DNA from: Chondrus crispus
Taxonomy: Eukaryota > Rhodophyta > Florideophyceae > Gigartinales > Gigartinaceae
Reading direction: 5' to 3'
NCBI RefSeq assembly: GCF_000350225.1
Contig: NW_005179017.1
Coordinates: 62,001 to 126,000, forward strand
Length of the DNA: 64,000 nt
Shown piece after piece: positions 31,826-42,290 of this stretch (position 1 is its first letter; each line of letters starts with the position of its first letter). The position numbers and the translations under genes were made by a program. The notes beneath the pieces were generated by a model, which was given only the letters and a program-made list of their open reading frames with translations, was not told the DNA's origin and did no database searches.

Positions 31826-31995
31826 GTGAAAGATTTCAAATCCAAGGGTGCAGATAATACGTCCCTGCTCCAGAAAGCTACCGGAGGGGGCTCGAGACGA
31901 ACGTATTCTAAAGAAGAAGTTGAAGAGCACGCCACTGCTGAAGATATTTGGTTGATCAGTCGAGGGAAAGTTTACGATTTTACAGACTACATTTG
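31826..31995 (+). pseudogene. Cytochrome b5-domain fragment (captured)
   Basis: The frame reads RTYSKEEVEEHATAEDIWLI then SRGKVYDFTDYI, the first strand-helix-strand of a cytochrome b5 heme-binding domain. The family's next motif (HPGG, with the first heme-ligand His) is missing, because sequence after DYI is unrelated. The fragment is therefore truncated and cannot bind heme. It opens with GTG and has no clear start. It is interpreted as a host exon captured by the CACTA element. Confidence 0.6.
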
Positions 31996-32399
31996 GGGAC
32001 GTGTTGACACGTTTAAGAACCACAACGCAGAGGTTTCTGGATCACTCCCAAAGCGTCCCTTCATCGCATCAACACACTACTTTAGCTTCCGTACCGCGCC
32101 GTCCTTGGCATTGCACGAAACTTCTTGCACCCGCTGCAATTTCGCACAGACGAAACGAGCAATTTTATCGTTTACCCCCATTTCCCACAAACCGAAGCAA
32201 CACAAAAGAACTTGTTCATCCTGCTCTGCTTTCGCTTCGCGCCCATCTCGTGAGACTCTTGATGGAACAAGGTAAGCCCGTGTCCGCAAATTCGACTGCC
32301 AAAGCAGCATTGGAAGCTTTGCAGAAGGCCCGGACGGAAAAAGAAGCGCAGGGTGTCATTTCCGGCAACAATATCACGTCGCTCCACAAATTCCTGTAA

Positions 32400-33272
32400 T
32401 GGAGTACAGCGAACACTACGAAACGGGAGCAGGCTTCATCAGGCGACAAAGCGACTGAGAAAACCGAAGAGAAACTTGCCGCCAATCGCTAATGGCTCGA
32501 CGCAGCTTTCCCTGATATGTTTGTCGATGTCAAACGTGTCGTCGCCATGCTCACGGACGAGAAAAACCCGCTCACCGCAGGGGAGAAAGTCGAGGCATTA
32601 GAGGGCTTGGAGGAGATGTTTGTGGACTTGAATTATGCTATCAACATCGATAAACTTGGGGCTTTGCAACCCATTTTAAATTGTGCCGCAGCAGATGAAC
32701 CTGAAGTTCGCGCTGCCGCTGTCTGGGCCCTCGGCTCTGCTCTGCAGGATTTGAAAGGGGTGAAAGATGTCTTCATGCAGCGAGATCGACATGAAGTCTT
32801 GGCAAAATGTCTCGTAGACCTCAACGCAAAGGTGAGGGCGAAGGCTGTCATGGCGTCATCGGCCTTGTTGAGAAATTCGTCAAAGGATATTCGAGAACGC
32901 TTTGCAGAGCTGGGAGGCACTATCTCTCTCCGGCGTCTTCTCGCGAATGATAACATTTTGGTAAGGAGACGAGCCAGGTTCTTCATGCAACATGCGAGGG
33001 CGACGGGAAATGAAGAGTTTGTGCGAGATCTACTTGACGACCGGAATGCCATTGCCGCGTTTTCAGAGTCCATTGCTGCCCTCGATGTTGACGATGTCGC
33101 TGATATGGAAGCAGGCATTGGAGCACTGCAAGTACTGGTCGAAATAGATAAGCAAGGCCTGCTGAGAGTCGCACCAGAGTTGCCAGGAGTCATCGATCAA
33201 GTAGTTGCCCGATGCGGAGATCCAGACCTCGCTGAATCCTTGACAAGTCTTGCAGATTCGCTGGGAGGATGA
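32400..33272 (+). pseudogene. Fes1/HspBP1-type Hsp70 nucleotide-exchange factor (captured, broken)
   Basis: From 32517 there is a 251-codon frame of armadillo-like repeats: EALEGLEEMFVDLNYAINID, GALQPILNCAAADEPEVRAA, then LGSALQDL, the Fes1/HspBP1/Sil1 core that binds the Hsp70 ATPase domain and releases ADP. Upstream, the same frame carries WSTANTTKREQASSGD and ends in WLDAAFPD, but it is interrupted by TAA 32397-32399 and TAA 32490-32492. The C-terminus, with a natural TGA at 33270, is complete. Located inside the CACTA element between the cytochrome b5 and isocitrate dehydrogenase pieces, it is read as a captured host gene that has since gained nonsense codons. The core alone could still be translated. 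Confidence 0.75.
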
Positions 33273-33450
33273 TGTTCCTCACGGGTACAGAGTATCTGAT
33301 CTAATTCATGTTAGACGAGGGCGCAACGTTGTAAAGTGTAACAGTAATCCTTAAATCCTCTTAATAACAGAGCTTGATGTCGCCTTGACATGCGAGGCAA
33401 AGGCCTCCAAAACTTGCGAATCCAAAAAAGGTCGTCATGTACCCAGCATT

Positions 33451-33938
33451 CTACGAAGAACTCTTGAGAGCAGCAACAACGGCATCAGTAAACTCGGATG
33501 TTGACGCAGCTGCAGCTCCTTCCGCGGCCACGTCGCGAGTTCGAATATCTGTTTCTGCGAACAAGCTCATGACGGCCTTCTCAATCGCTTCCGCGCGCTC
33601 CTCTAACTGGAGATACCTGAGCTCCACCCATGATGGTGGCCGTAGGATTCGCGATTTGTCGGCCAGCAAGGGAGCCAGCCGAATGTCTAGTTCCCTGCTC
33701 AAATATGGCTCCGCTAATGCCTATGTTGGCGCCTGGGAAGAGCCCTCGTCCACCGACGAGACCAGTGGCGATGTTTGTGACAATGTTGCCGTACAGATTT
33801 GGCAAAATCATGACATCAAATTGCTGCGGGTTCGAAGCCATCCGCATGCACGTGTTGTCCACAATCATGGATTCAAACTCAATAAAAGGATACTTACTGG
33901 CAACGTTTGTGCAGCACTCAAGGAACAGGCCGTCTGCA
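33451..33938 (-). pseudogene. NAD-isocitrate dehydrogenase 3' fragment (captured, frameshifted)
   Basis: On the minus strand the order is ADGLFLECC, then [10 protein letters not shown], then [19 protein letters not shown], then [19 protein letters not shown], then [10 protein letters not shown]. These are consecutive conserved blocks of the NAD-dependent isocitrate dehydrogenase catalytic domain, including the DNT and [10 protein letters not shown] substrate/metal region. After PTATIMGG the frame shifts by one base, and the C-terminal helix ([13 protein letters not shown], then RTRDV) continues to a stop at 33451. The N-terminal half is absent. The fragment begins exactly in the arm of a 28-bp palindrome (33911-33970). 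Confidence 0.8.
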
Positions 33939-33970
33939 CTATTGCAGACGGCCTGTTCCTTGAGTGCTGC
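33911..33970. repeat. Perfect 28-bp inverted repeat at capture junction
   Basis: Arm 33911-33938 is exactly the reverse complement of 33943-33970, with a 4-base CTAT loop. One arm encodes the DGLFLECC block of the isocitrate dehydrogenase fragment. The other is a short inverted copy that leads into unrelated GC-rich DNA. This looks like a fold-back or template-switch scar where the host fragment was joined. Confidence 0.9.
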
Positions 33971-34774
33971 GTTGCGTAAGATGGCGCAGCAAACCGGACA
34001 TGCCGCTGAGGAGGCGCGGAACCCGCAAGGTGGCGGTCAGCTTCCACAAGACGGGCGTCACCCAGATGGAGAACAGCGATAGCTTGCTCGACGGTAGCCG
34101 CGGCGGCGAAGTTGGGGTGAAGCAGGTGGCGAGGTTGCATGGTCGTGAAGGGGCAAGAAGGATCGGCCCCTAGCCCAATGGAATATCGGAGGGGTAGATG
34201 TGACAGTAAAGGCCATACAAAGGAGATGGGGGAGAGGGGGATGTGTTGGCGGCCGTGGGGGTTGAGAGGGGGAGGTGGGTGGAACTTGGAAGAAGAGGGA
34301 GGGACAAAAAGAGATTTTTGGTCGAGTGAGCGCGGGTGGCCCTTCGCCTTGTATGTGCTGGATGTTGATCCGCGGCCGATATCGCCCAGGCAGAAATAAT
34401 TTCAATTTATAATGTTAATGTGACACGTTGCATATCTGGAAGAATGCTTTGGACCTGAACACCTGTGAGGATCAAATTTGCCCAGAGCACTCTCACGCGG
34501 AGCATGGCAGACATAGACACAGTCTCAGAGCGGCCCTCGCTTAGTTATCAAGTCACCGGAATTCTAGACTGCGCTAAAAGTGTGTTTTCATTGTGGGCGT
34601 CAACGACGGTTGCTCGGCGCACAAGCATCCGCATCCAATGTAATAATACTGCACGACACAGAGCCGAACTATCCCCGGCGACAATTAACAGACTACCATT
34701 GCGAGTGCACATATCTACTGTACCTGTAGATCCATCGACGAATGCCGTTCACCCTTCCTTCCCCCGTAAGCCCT
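33971..34774. other. CACTA interior, GC- and G-rich, no supported gene
   Basis: The run 34200-34320 is purine rich (GGAGATGGGGGAGAGGGGGA). Frames on both strands are compositional. Around 34030 a forward stretch [20 protein letters not shown] looks protein-like but is not recognised. Confidence 0.35.
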
Positions 34775-35550
34775 CTAGTTCATGTACAACACTGCGCCGG
34801 GCAGCTCTGCACTGACCCCTGACGACACAATCGTCAACGATTTTAAACCGCTGTTGTGCGCCGGCACCGTGCATGTCATCTCCATCGCTGACCTCTTGGT
34901 CACCACGCACGCTTTGCTACCGATAGTTACAGTCGTCAAAGCTCCGAGCCCACCCCCACCAACAATGGTTTCTGTGCCTCTCCCCTTTCCATGCCTGAAC
35001 AGCACAGCCCCCACCACGTACAATCCTGCAGAGGCCCTCACATCCAGTCGAAGCACAAACACGTCCTTTTCGTTAAGCCTTGGGAAGATCAGATCTCCGT
35101 GCGCATTTTCCACGAAACTAATTCCACCATCCGACGAAAGCTGGTCCGGACCGCTCGTCACCGCCCCGCCGTGGACCCCCATCCTCCACGTCTTTCTGCT
35201 CTTGTACGTTGACATGATTAGCTCCCCGCGCAGCTTGCCGCAGAAGTGATTCGCTCTGTACTCTCCGATTCCAGTCAGAGAGTTCTGCAATGTTGTCATA
35301 GCTTTCTTGTACTTCGATGGGGCGGGTTTGTTGTCGGCTGTGAGGTCATCGAACGGGTCTATCCAAGCACACTCAGCACCGCCGCGATTGATGTTAGGAT
35401 GACCATTCCAACTCCCTGGGGTTACGTGCAGAATTTTGTCAGGCCTGCTCAGACTGTACGGACACCACACCTATCCGTGTCTCACCTTGCCCTCCCAGTC
35501 GACTTCGGCGTCAGGATCCCAGGCTGCGGCTCTTGCTTCGTCAGAATCGC
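34775..35550 (-). pseudogene. Sugar dehydrogenase-like beta-propeller plus IPT/TIG fragment (captured)
   Basis: The reverse frame of 231 codons begins after TAG 35471-35473; the same frame upstream reads AWDPDAEVDWEGKVRHG, so a stop interrupts it. PGSWNGHPNINRGGAECAWI, then LTGIGEYRANHFCGKLRGEL, resemble the glucose/sorbosone dehydrogenase-like six-bladed propeller (the GHPN.NRG and STDGI.EY...F...LRG blocks). The last 60 residues (GLGALTTVTIGSKACVV, then MEMTCTVPAH) look like an IPT/TIG immunoglobulin-like fold. Such proteins are usually secreted or membrane linked. Only part is present, so it is treated as a captured host fragment. Confidence 0.55.
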
Positions 35551-35864
35551 TACAGCTTGCAGACGTGTCTCCAAATCCGCAAATCGGTCAATTATCCGTT
35601 GCGGAAGGGGCCCTGGAAATGTCAGTTTACGAGTCAGTTTACGTACTTGAAGCGCATCGCTTCCTCTGACCTCTGGCCCTCTACGCAGCCCATCAACCAG
35701 CGCAAGAAGCGCAAGCAGCAAAGTGGTATTGCTTTGCTGCACGTGACTTGCCCACCATCTTCTCGTCTCAACGAATACCAAGTTGACTGCCGAGCTCCCA
35801 ATTCCACCCCCTCGCCTCCAACCTCCATCTAAACAATGGAATGAGACGCAAGTTGCGTGCAGAG

Positions 35865-36129
35865 TGAGTGCACTACGCAATGCGATGCAGCATGCAATGC
35901 ACAGTGCACGCACCTCGCACTCCAGGTTACATAGAATTTACGGAGGGCGGTATGAGTGCATAACTATCATACACTCATACAGCTCTCTCGGTGAGCTCCA
36001 AGTGCCACCAATAGGAAGTTGTGTGGGCAACAGCGGCAACAATTCGCGTTCACAGTGCACTCAAATATGCTAAAAATCTCAAATTGCACTGTAGGTGCAC
36101 TCAAAAAATCTAAATTTTTTCTTATAGGG
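35865..36129. repeat. Right subterminal repeats and terminal inverted repeat of the CACTA-type element
   Basis: Clustered GTGCAC and GAGTGCA motifs are seen (for example around 35870, 35905, 36053, 36096), plus ATTGCACTGTA at 36083-36093, which also occurs at 24584 by the left end. The element ends CTTATAGGG at 36129, followed by the AAG duplication. Dense short subterminal repeats are the usual transposase-binding platform of CACTA elements. Confidence 0.6.
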
Positions 36130-36132
36130 AAG

Positions 36133-36605
36133 GTCGCCAAAGACGCACGCGGAACCCCGCCTGCGTCACCGCCCACCCCGCGCCGGAAGACCCGGCGCAG
36201 GATGGGGCGAGGTCGCCACAGACGCACGCGGAACCCCGCCTGCGTCACCGCCCACCCCGCGCCGGAAGACCCGGCGCAGGATGGGGCGAGGTCGCCACAG
36301 ACGCACGCGGAACCCCGCGCACGTCACCCCAAACCCCGCGCCGGAAGACCCGGCGCAGGATGGGGCGAGGTCGCCACAGACGCACGCGGAACCCCGTGCG
36401 CGTCACCCCAAACCCCGCGCCGGAACACCCGGCGCAGGAGGGGGCGAGATCGTCACAGACGCACGCGGAACCCCGCGCGCGTCACTGCAAACCCCGCGCC
36501 GGAACACCCGGCGCAGGAGGCGGCCAATCGCCACGGACGCACGCGGAACCCAGCGTGCGCCACCCCAAACCCCGCACCGGAATACCCGGCGCGGATGGGG
36601 GGGCC
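36133..36605. repeat. 79-bp tandem array with hairpins in element A 3' region
   Basis: Six units at 36133, 36211, 36290, 36369, 36448 and about 36527 have a period of 79 bp (the first is 78). Each carries GCGCCGG-AAGAC-CCGGCGC or a close variant, a 7-bp perfect hairpin, and ACGCACGCGGAACCC. One more unit lies at about 24475-24528, left of the CACTA insertion, so the array was split by it. Period 79 (1 mod 3) keeps all forward frames open by repetition; the frames are not genes. Confidence 0.85.
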
Positions 36606-38588
36606 ACTCCGCCGAGGGTCTCCTCCAGGCGGCCACCACCCGTTTACGGCGCACGCAGATCCCCCGCGTGCCACCGCCCGAGCCGCACCGGATGGACCGG
36701 CGCCGGGGGGGAAGCTGACCCGCCGGCAGGACGACCTGACGCGGCGGTGGTCAAACGGCTTGGCGCCCCGGTGTATACCCGCCGCCGAGAGACGGAACCC
36801 AGCCGCGTAAATACTGTATTGGCACGACCTCGCCGGGGCTCCAGGGCCCTGTGGACCACGAGTTGCGCGAGCGGCATACACCGCCCGGCACGTGTGGCCG
36901 CTGGACCACTGGCGGCGGTTCCAAATACGACCGATTTTGGGGACCGCCCAATCGGAGCTCGTCAAACCGCCGAGAAGTCACCCGCCGCAAGGAAAAAGCA
37001 GGCAGAAATTACTAAGGAAAAGGCCGATTTTCTCGCAAGTCGCTGGTGGGGATGAGCTCCTCGTGCTGCGTAGGGACGGGAAACCACCTCCGCAGCACTA
37101 CGCCGCACCAACCGCGAGGTCACCCATCGCGGGCCGCCGGGCGATCCGGCCGCCGACACCGACAGGAAAATTCTAGGAGACCGGTACCGACCCCTCCTAC
37201 GATGTCCGCTGGTAGGCTACAACCCAGCGGACTACATATAGGAACCGACCGAAGGCCTCCCGTAAACGGTAATCTACCGCTCATGGCGCGCACATACTAC
37301 TGTGCGCCACCGGCGAACCCGACCGGATAGACCCGGTGCGGATGGACTCGCTGCACCGTCGGAATGAACCGGTTCACCGGTTTTTAATTAAGCCCTCGGA
37401 TGGGCTACGTTCTCCCCTCTCAAAGGGTGGGAAAAAATCGTAGCCCCCTCCCGTTAACGGCATTGCATTCCCCGGGTCCGCCCGCGTCCGGAGGTCCCAA
37501 GACGGAAAATCCGACTTTGGGAAGGCCCAAGCGGATTTGGAAACTGGAACTGTAAACCGCTGTTTCTGCTTGTTTTTTACAGTTTCCTTTCGTTTCCAAA
37601 TCGGGGCCTCCGCGGAAAGTGACAATGGCAGGACTTACCGACCGGTTTTGGACGAACGGCAGAGCGTACCGCCGCCGGGAGCTCCCCACTGACCGCACGG
37701 ACAGGCTGGCGGTCACACACCCCGCTGTCTCGCGGGTGAAAGGGCGCCGTTTTTGGAAAAATGGCCAGCCCTCCGGGGGGTGGGGGAAAATCGCTTCTTT
37801 GGCGCCGGTTTGATGATGCCCGGCGCCGGGGGAAGAGGCCCCACCGCAACGGCAAGCCTATCCGGACGGTTGAAGGTACAGCGGGTCCGTCTGCTGTACC
37901 TGTAAACCGGAGTTCCCGATCGGTTCATCAAGGGAGCACTGTACGGGGACAAGGGCTACGATTTCCCCTCTAGAAGGGCGAATAAAAATCGTAGCCCATA
38001 TCCGAGAACGGTTCCAGACTCCTGAGGTCGTCGCCAACCTGGGAGTATTTGGAAACAGAAACGTGTTTATGCCGTTTCTAACTGTTTTTTACAGTTTCTA
38101 TTGGTTTCCAAATAGGAACCGTTCGGGAAAGGGACTACCGTGCGGTTTTTGCTCGTGCTTTGGACGACAGAGGTACCGCACGCCCGGGGAAAGGTCTGGG
38201 ACGTACCGCTGCGGGGCTGGAGGGGGCGCACCCGTGGGGTTTTGGAGGAAATCGAAGGGGAATTCTTGGAAAAATGGCCAGCCCTCCGGGGGGGTCCTGG
38301 AAAAACGCTTCTTTGCGCCGGTTGTTCGATGACCCGGCGCAGGCTGAAGCCGCCCAATCCGAACGGTGGCGTACCGCAAATGAAACCGGGAGCAGCAGGA
38401 GCGCTGAACTCCTCCGCGCGGGTCGGGAAATGACCGCCGCTGCGGGTGTGCATGCGGGTGAGGACCCGAGGAAGGTACCTACTGTACGGCCGCGTCTCCG
38501 CGGCCGACGCATGGTCTCCGTTCGGGATAGAGGACCGTCACAGCTGGCACGGATTTTAGTCCGCCGCGACGGGGACGTGTCGCGAGAT
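36606..38588 (+). repeat. Element A 3' non-coding region with ~515-bp direct duplication
   Basis: Blocks around 37412-37800 recur in order at 37965-38340. They are a CTCTCAAAGGGTGGG/AATCGTAGCCC block, a CTGTTTTTTACAGTTTC block between two GGTTTCCAAAT-like arms, and an AAATGGCCAGCCCTCCGGGG block followed by GCGCCGG..GGCGC. Spacing between partners is about 510-553 bp. No intact open frame or env-like protein is evident. The GCGCCGG hairpin motif of the 79-bp array recurs here. Confidence 0.7.
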
Positions 38589-38599
38589 AAGGAAGGGGG
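38589..38599 (+). promoter_or_regulatory. Polypurine tract of element A
   Basis: AAGGAAGGGGG ends two bases before the 3' LTR. It is the expected primer for plus-strand DNA synthesis during reverse transcription. Confidence 0.75.
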
Positions 38600-38601
38600 T
38601 C

Positions 38602-39178
38602 TGTAGTACAACGGCGCGAAGGCAATCGCACCACCGCTGCCGCCCCGGGATACAGTATGATGGGCTGTAAGCGCGAGAAGAACTGTAAGGAGTTATATTT
38701 ACAGCACACGGCCGGTGCAGAGTACAGTGGTACCCCGTTGGTTACACGTGTAGGATCCGAACGGTAAGTAATTAGTAATTAGTAGTTAATGGCACAAATT
38801 AGCCAATTTAGCACAGTAGCTGGTATACAGTAAGTAACAGCTACTGTAGCGGGACAGGTGTCCTGGCGTCCCACTTAGGGGTTAAGACCGGGGGCACCTG
38901 CCCCGTTCCAGTAAACGGAGGCAGACTCGCCTCCCTTCCCTTTACGGCTTTTTGCTAACTCCGTCCGGTTTTACCTCTAAGTCTCAGGCTTCTAACCCGT
39001 GACCGGCCGTCCGGATCTAACACCACCGACCGGCTGCGCGTCACCGGCCACGTGAGCCTTCCCTCTTTTCGAGTCCTTCCGTACGGTTTGCGCTCGCGTG
39101 GGTTACCCAGCGGCGCGCGCTCCCTTACCTCTAACCCCCCTCGTTCCGAGTGGTCGGGACGAAGGTAGTTATACCACA
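38602..39178 (+). repeat. 3' LTR of element A
   Basis: It is 577 bp, matching 17064-17640 except for one position seen by eye. It is followed by the GTTAT duplication at 39179-39183. Host sequence resumes with TATAGTCATCCGGG. Confidence 0.92.
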
Positions 39179-39239
39179 GTTATATAGTCATCCGGGAACA
39201 GTACCCGAAATACCGCAAGCCTGTGATTGGCATCGCGTA

Positions 39240-39416
39240 CAATACAATGCCGTTCATGACTCGCAACACATATGTTGTCCTCAGTTTCGTACAGGAGTGC
39301 AGAACGGTTTTGTCAAATGACTTGCTACACTGCCGGTCATGACCCGCAACACATATGTTGTCCTCAGTTTCGTACAGTAGTGTAGAACGGTTTTTCAAAT
39401 GACTCGCTACGCATTA
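39240..39416. repeat. ~84-bp tandem duplication
   Basis: GCAACACATATGTTGTCCTC followed by AGTTTCGTACAG, then a GAACGGTTTT run and CAAATGACT.GCTAC, occurs at about 39262-39333 and again at about 39346-39411. The repeat contains the palindrome AACACATATGTT. Confidence 0.7.
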
Positions 39417-39664
39417 TGCTCCGCTGTTTTCGTCCTATTGGACATGGGAATTTCCCACAACGTGTGCGCCTTCGCCTCCCTCCTCCTTTTCAGAACTCCG
39501 TTCTGCAAGACAGCGTAAAAAATTGACTGAAAACTGAAACAGACTGACAGACAGAAATGAAAGTGCTGCAGCGGCGTCGTCGTCGTCTCTACGAGCAAAA
39601 AAAGTCGGCCAAACACGCGACGAGCAGTCGCTTGATGGGTTGCTTGATAATCTCGATCTGGTTG

Positions 39665-41233
39665 TCATTCAGCTGTTCCAGGCGAAGGCTTTCTACGGAA
39701 AGCTTCGCTCAGGCCCACGGAAGAGGGCGTGTTTTCCTCTTCATCACTTATCACGATGAAAATTTCTGCGCGGCGGCGACGACTGCGAGGACGGCCCTCC
39801 TCGTCTTGGCTCGCCATCGCAGATGCCTTCCTCTGGAATGGGGCCTTTGTATTTTGTCTTCTCAGTTTCTTCTCCTTCTCGCTTCTGTAACACTGTAGCA
39901 TATCTCCCGGTGATGCTACTCGACCAATGTAAGTCTGACCAAATGTTGGGGGATTGGGCAGTTGCCATTTGCCGGTTGTTTCTACTCGCAGTATGATGAG
40001 TGGTTGCCGGACTATGGAGCAAAGTTTTTCAGTATAGAAAGAACGTGGGGGATACCGCACTCCATGGACCACCACGTCTTTGGGAGCGCCACGACGACCT
40101 CGAAAGATCGCTACGACCCGATCAAAGAAAGCCTGCTGTCTCTCGATGATGTCGTTGACAGTATCCTCCAAAAATTTGTTCAGCCCCTCCGGATCTGTCT
40201 GGGACAACCCTGACTGTGCCGAAAGGATAATATCTTCAACGTGGAGATTTCGCACTGTGTACAGTGGGATGGGGACATGCTTGACGAGTTGTTCTTTGTG
40301 TATCTCGAGTAAAATTGCATGCTTCTGCTTGGCCTCTCTGGCGGACAGTGAAGTGGCAACTGTGGAGCCTGGTTGCACGATTACTGGTTTCGATCGCCTG
40401 AAGTCAGGCTTCCTCTCGTGTTCGTGCCCCAAGACTACGTAATCAAGCCAGGCTGGCAATAGGGTGTCTGGAATGCCCCTCGTCGACGATCTGCCGGTAG
40501 CGGAGTTCTGGTGAAGCACAAACACATTAAACCAGGGTACACAGTCGTTGCGTTCATCATCATCTCTAATGCATCCCTCCACATCCAAATGCAAATGCAA
40601 ATGGCGCTGTTGCTGCAGTTGTGGACCAAGCCATTTCACCCCCTTCTCACGCAGTACTTCATCACTTACATTTCCCAAGCCGTACAGCGCCAACCTTGTC
40701 TGTCCTTTCTGCAAGAGGATCGGGGCAACCTCAATGTTTGTGGAGCACGGCGATTGACCGAAATATGTCACAAGTCCAGCCTGTGCGAGAAGATGAAGAG
40801 GGGAAGTAGAGGCTGCACGTGCACGGCCTGTTCCTGTTCCGACTGTGCGTTGGTCATGCCCTCCATGAATACAAATAATGGCAGGGAAACGGCAACACAG
40901 GGATCCATGTAATTGACAGCGGCAGGGAGAGCAACAGGGTCGGAGCGCACTTCGAGAAGGATTTCACCGTCGGAAGACAGACAGTGCTGGCGAAAAAGAC
41001 GAATTGTTTTCAACATAGTACTGCGAGAGGGGCTTTAGTCGTGGAATAGATCACCGCCGACCGCCGAGTAAGAGCATGTCGACTTTGTTGGCAGTGGCCA
41101 GTTGCAGGACTTCTTCAAAACTGCGAAAGGAGTCATCGCCGCGAACAGGATCCTCTTCCAGGTAGCCCAAGTAGTTATCCGTGGAGATGATAATCCTAAT
41201 GACGTCACTGGACGACGGTGCTGATGATGTCAT
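39665..41233 (-). pseudogene. MRE11: MRE11 double-strand-break repair nuclease pseudogene
   Basis: From ATG 41233 the conserved start reads IIISTDNYLGYLEEDPVRGD then FEEVLQLATANKVDMLLLGG. The active-site His of DNHLGY is Tyr (CAC to TAC). A 7-bp tandem duplication (ACCGCCG, 41053-41066) shifts the frame within LLGGDLFH, and a TAA follows at 41035-41037. Next comes MLKTIRLFRQHCLSSDG then VNYMDPCVAVSLPLF. A second frame change near 40875 leads to IHGGHDQ, and the rest (GLVTYFGQS, LALYGLGNVSDE, FNVFVLHQNS, VVLGHEHE, QPGSTVATSL, then the capping domain) runs open to 39665. In the MRN complex MRE11 resects DNA ends; this copy cannot encode the nuclease. Confidence 0.88.
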
Positions 41234-42082
41234 CGTGGCAGTTCAGACTCACCAACTCGTAAACTCCTTTCTCTTCAAAATTGACGCGCAGTAAGTTAGT
41301 CGACGACGAAGGCGATAACGGCGACGGCGAGGGCGACGGTGCGGGACGACGGGCTCTACACATCGGAAAATTTTCAGTACGACGCGCTCCTGTGCGATTA
41401 CACGTAACCGCACCCACGCTCACGCGGTTCACGCGGTTCATCCAATCTGTAGCTGAAGAGTTGCTTCTCCAACGCATTGGAGAAACGAGCATTTTCACGC
41501 TTGTTAGACGGCAATCTCTCAGTCATGCATCTCACATCTTCTCTGAGCCAGCCCTGCCCTTGACAACAGAATCCCAAGTGGAGACTGTCTTCTTCAGACA
41601 AGTTCCTCATTTTCTATGATTCAGTTTTTGCACAATTTGTCTCTTCTGTGTCACGTCCACCGCAAAAGCCAACTGCGACATGTTGAAGTATGATGGATGG
41701 ATGGTTCAGTTTCGGTTTTGAGGCGATAACCAAACCAAAAAAAACAGAAACCACTTGAACGCCGTAGCGTAGAGACTCGATAAAGCTGCCCCAAGTTCCG
41801 CTCCGATGCAATCACCGACTGCGGATTTCTGCCTCCTATGATGACATGACATTCCCTTCCCTTCAAGTCTAACGCGTTTGAGCCACTTTCTCCTTCTCGG
41901 CGTCAACCGTTCGCGCCCCGACGACATTCCCCAAAATATCCACGCTCACAACCGAACCGGAGGAGGAAACCGAATTACGCGCAGTGCATTTCGTTTGTTC
42001 GTGCTTGCTTTCAAAATGCGATTCATCGGCACCTGACGTCCGACGGCGGCGGCGGGGTAGGTCGCGGTAATTTTGAAGAAGG
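41234..42082. other. No supported gene
   Basis: A (GACGGC)n-like stretch at 41300-41345 gives an Asp/Gly-rich frame. Other frames are short and unrecognised. The 5' flank of the MRE11 pseudogene lies here. Confidence 0.45.
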
Positions 42083-42290
42083 GTACAGTAGTACAGAGTT
42101 GGTTAGTTGAGTGAGAGGGGAGGACGGAAATCGGAACGCGAGAAGAATGAGAGAGAGAGAGGGGTGGCGGGGACGGGGACGGAATTAGGGACGCGAGAAG
42201 AATGGTGCAGTAGTACAGAGTTGGTTAGTTCAGTTCAGTGAGAGGGGAGGATGGAAATAGGGACGCCAGAAGAATGAGAGGAGAGGGGGG
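42083..42290. repeat. ~120-bp tandem duplication
   Basis: CAGTAGTACAGAGTTGGTTA at 42086 recurs at about 42208. Both are followed by GTGAGAGGGGAGGA.GGAAAT and then GGGACGC.AGAAGAATG. The second copy is slightly shorter. Confidence 0.7.

Larger units (their letters stand above)
24529..36129. mobile_element. Giant CACTA-type DNA transposon with captured host gene fragments
   Basis: The ends are CCCTACAAGAAAA (24529) and its inverted partner CCCTATAAGAAAA (ending 36129). They are flanked by an AAG target duplication (24526-24528 and 36130-36132). Outside the ends, element A's own 79-bp repeat resumes exactly, so the inserted unit is 11,601 bp. It holds an intact tnp2-type transposase, an RGG-box protein and degraded pieces of cytochrome b5, Fes1/HspBP1, NAD-isocitrate dehydrogenase and a sugar-dehydrogenase-like/IPT protein, on both strands. 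Subterminal GTGCAC and ATTGCACTGTA motifs occur near both ends. Since it sits inside a young retroelement, it moved recently. Confidence 0.88.
17064..39178 (+). mobile_element. Ty3/gypsy chromovirus-like element A (interrupted by CACTA)
   Basis: A complete LTR retrotransposon on the plus strand. Both LTRs run from TGTAGTACAACGG to TTATACCACA and are 577 bp. The target-site duplication is GTTAT (17059-17063 and 39179-39183). In order it contains LTR, primer-binding site, gag, pol with protease-RT-RNaseH-integrase-chromodomain, a repeat-rich 3' non-coding region, a polypurine tract and LTR. Removing the nested 24529-36129 DNA transposon and its 3-bp duplication leaves about 10.5 kb. Intact gag and pol plus near-identical LTRs mark a recent insertion between the Crypton remnant and the MRE11 pseudogene. 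Confidence 0.93.

Noticed and set aside
36019..36810. 263-codon frame in element A's 3' region as an env-like gene
   Set aside because: It starts inside the CACTA element and runs through the 79-bp array; no signal peptide or membrane segment.
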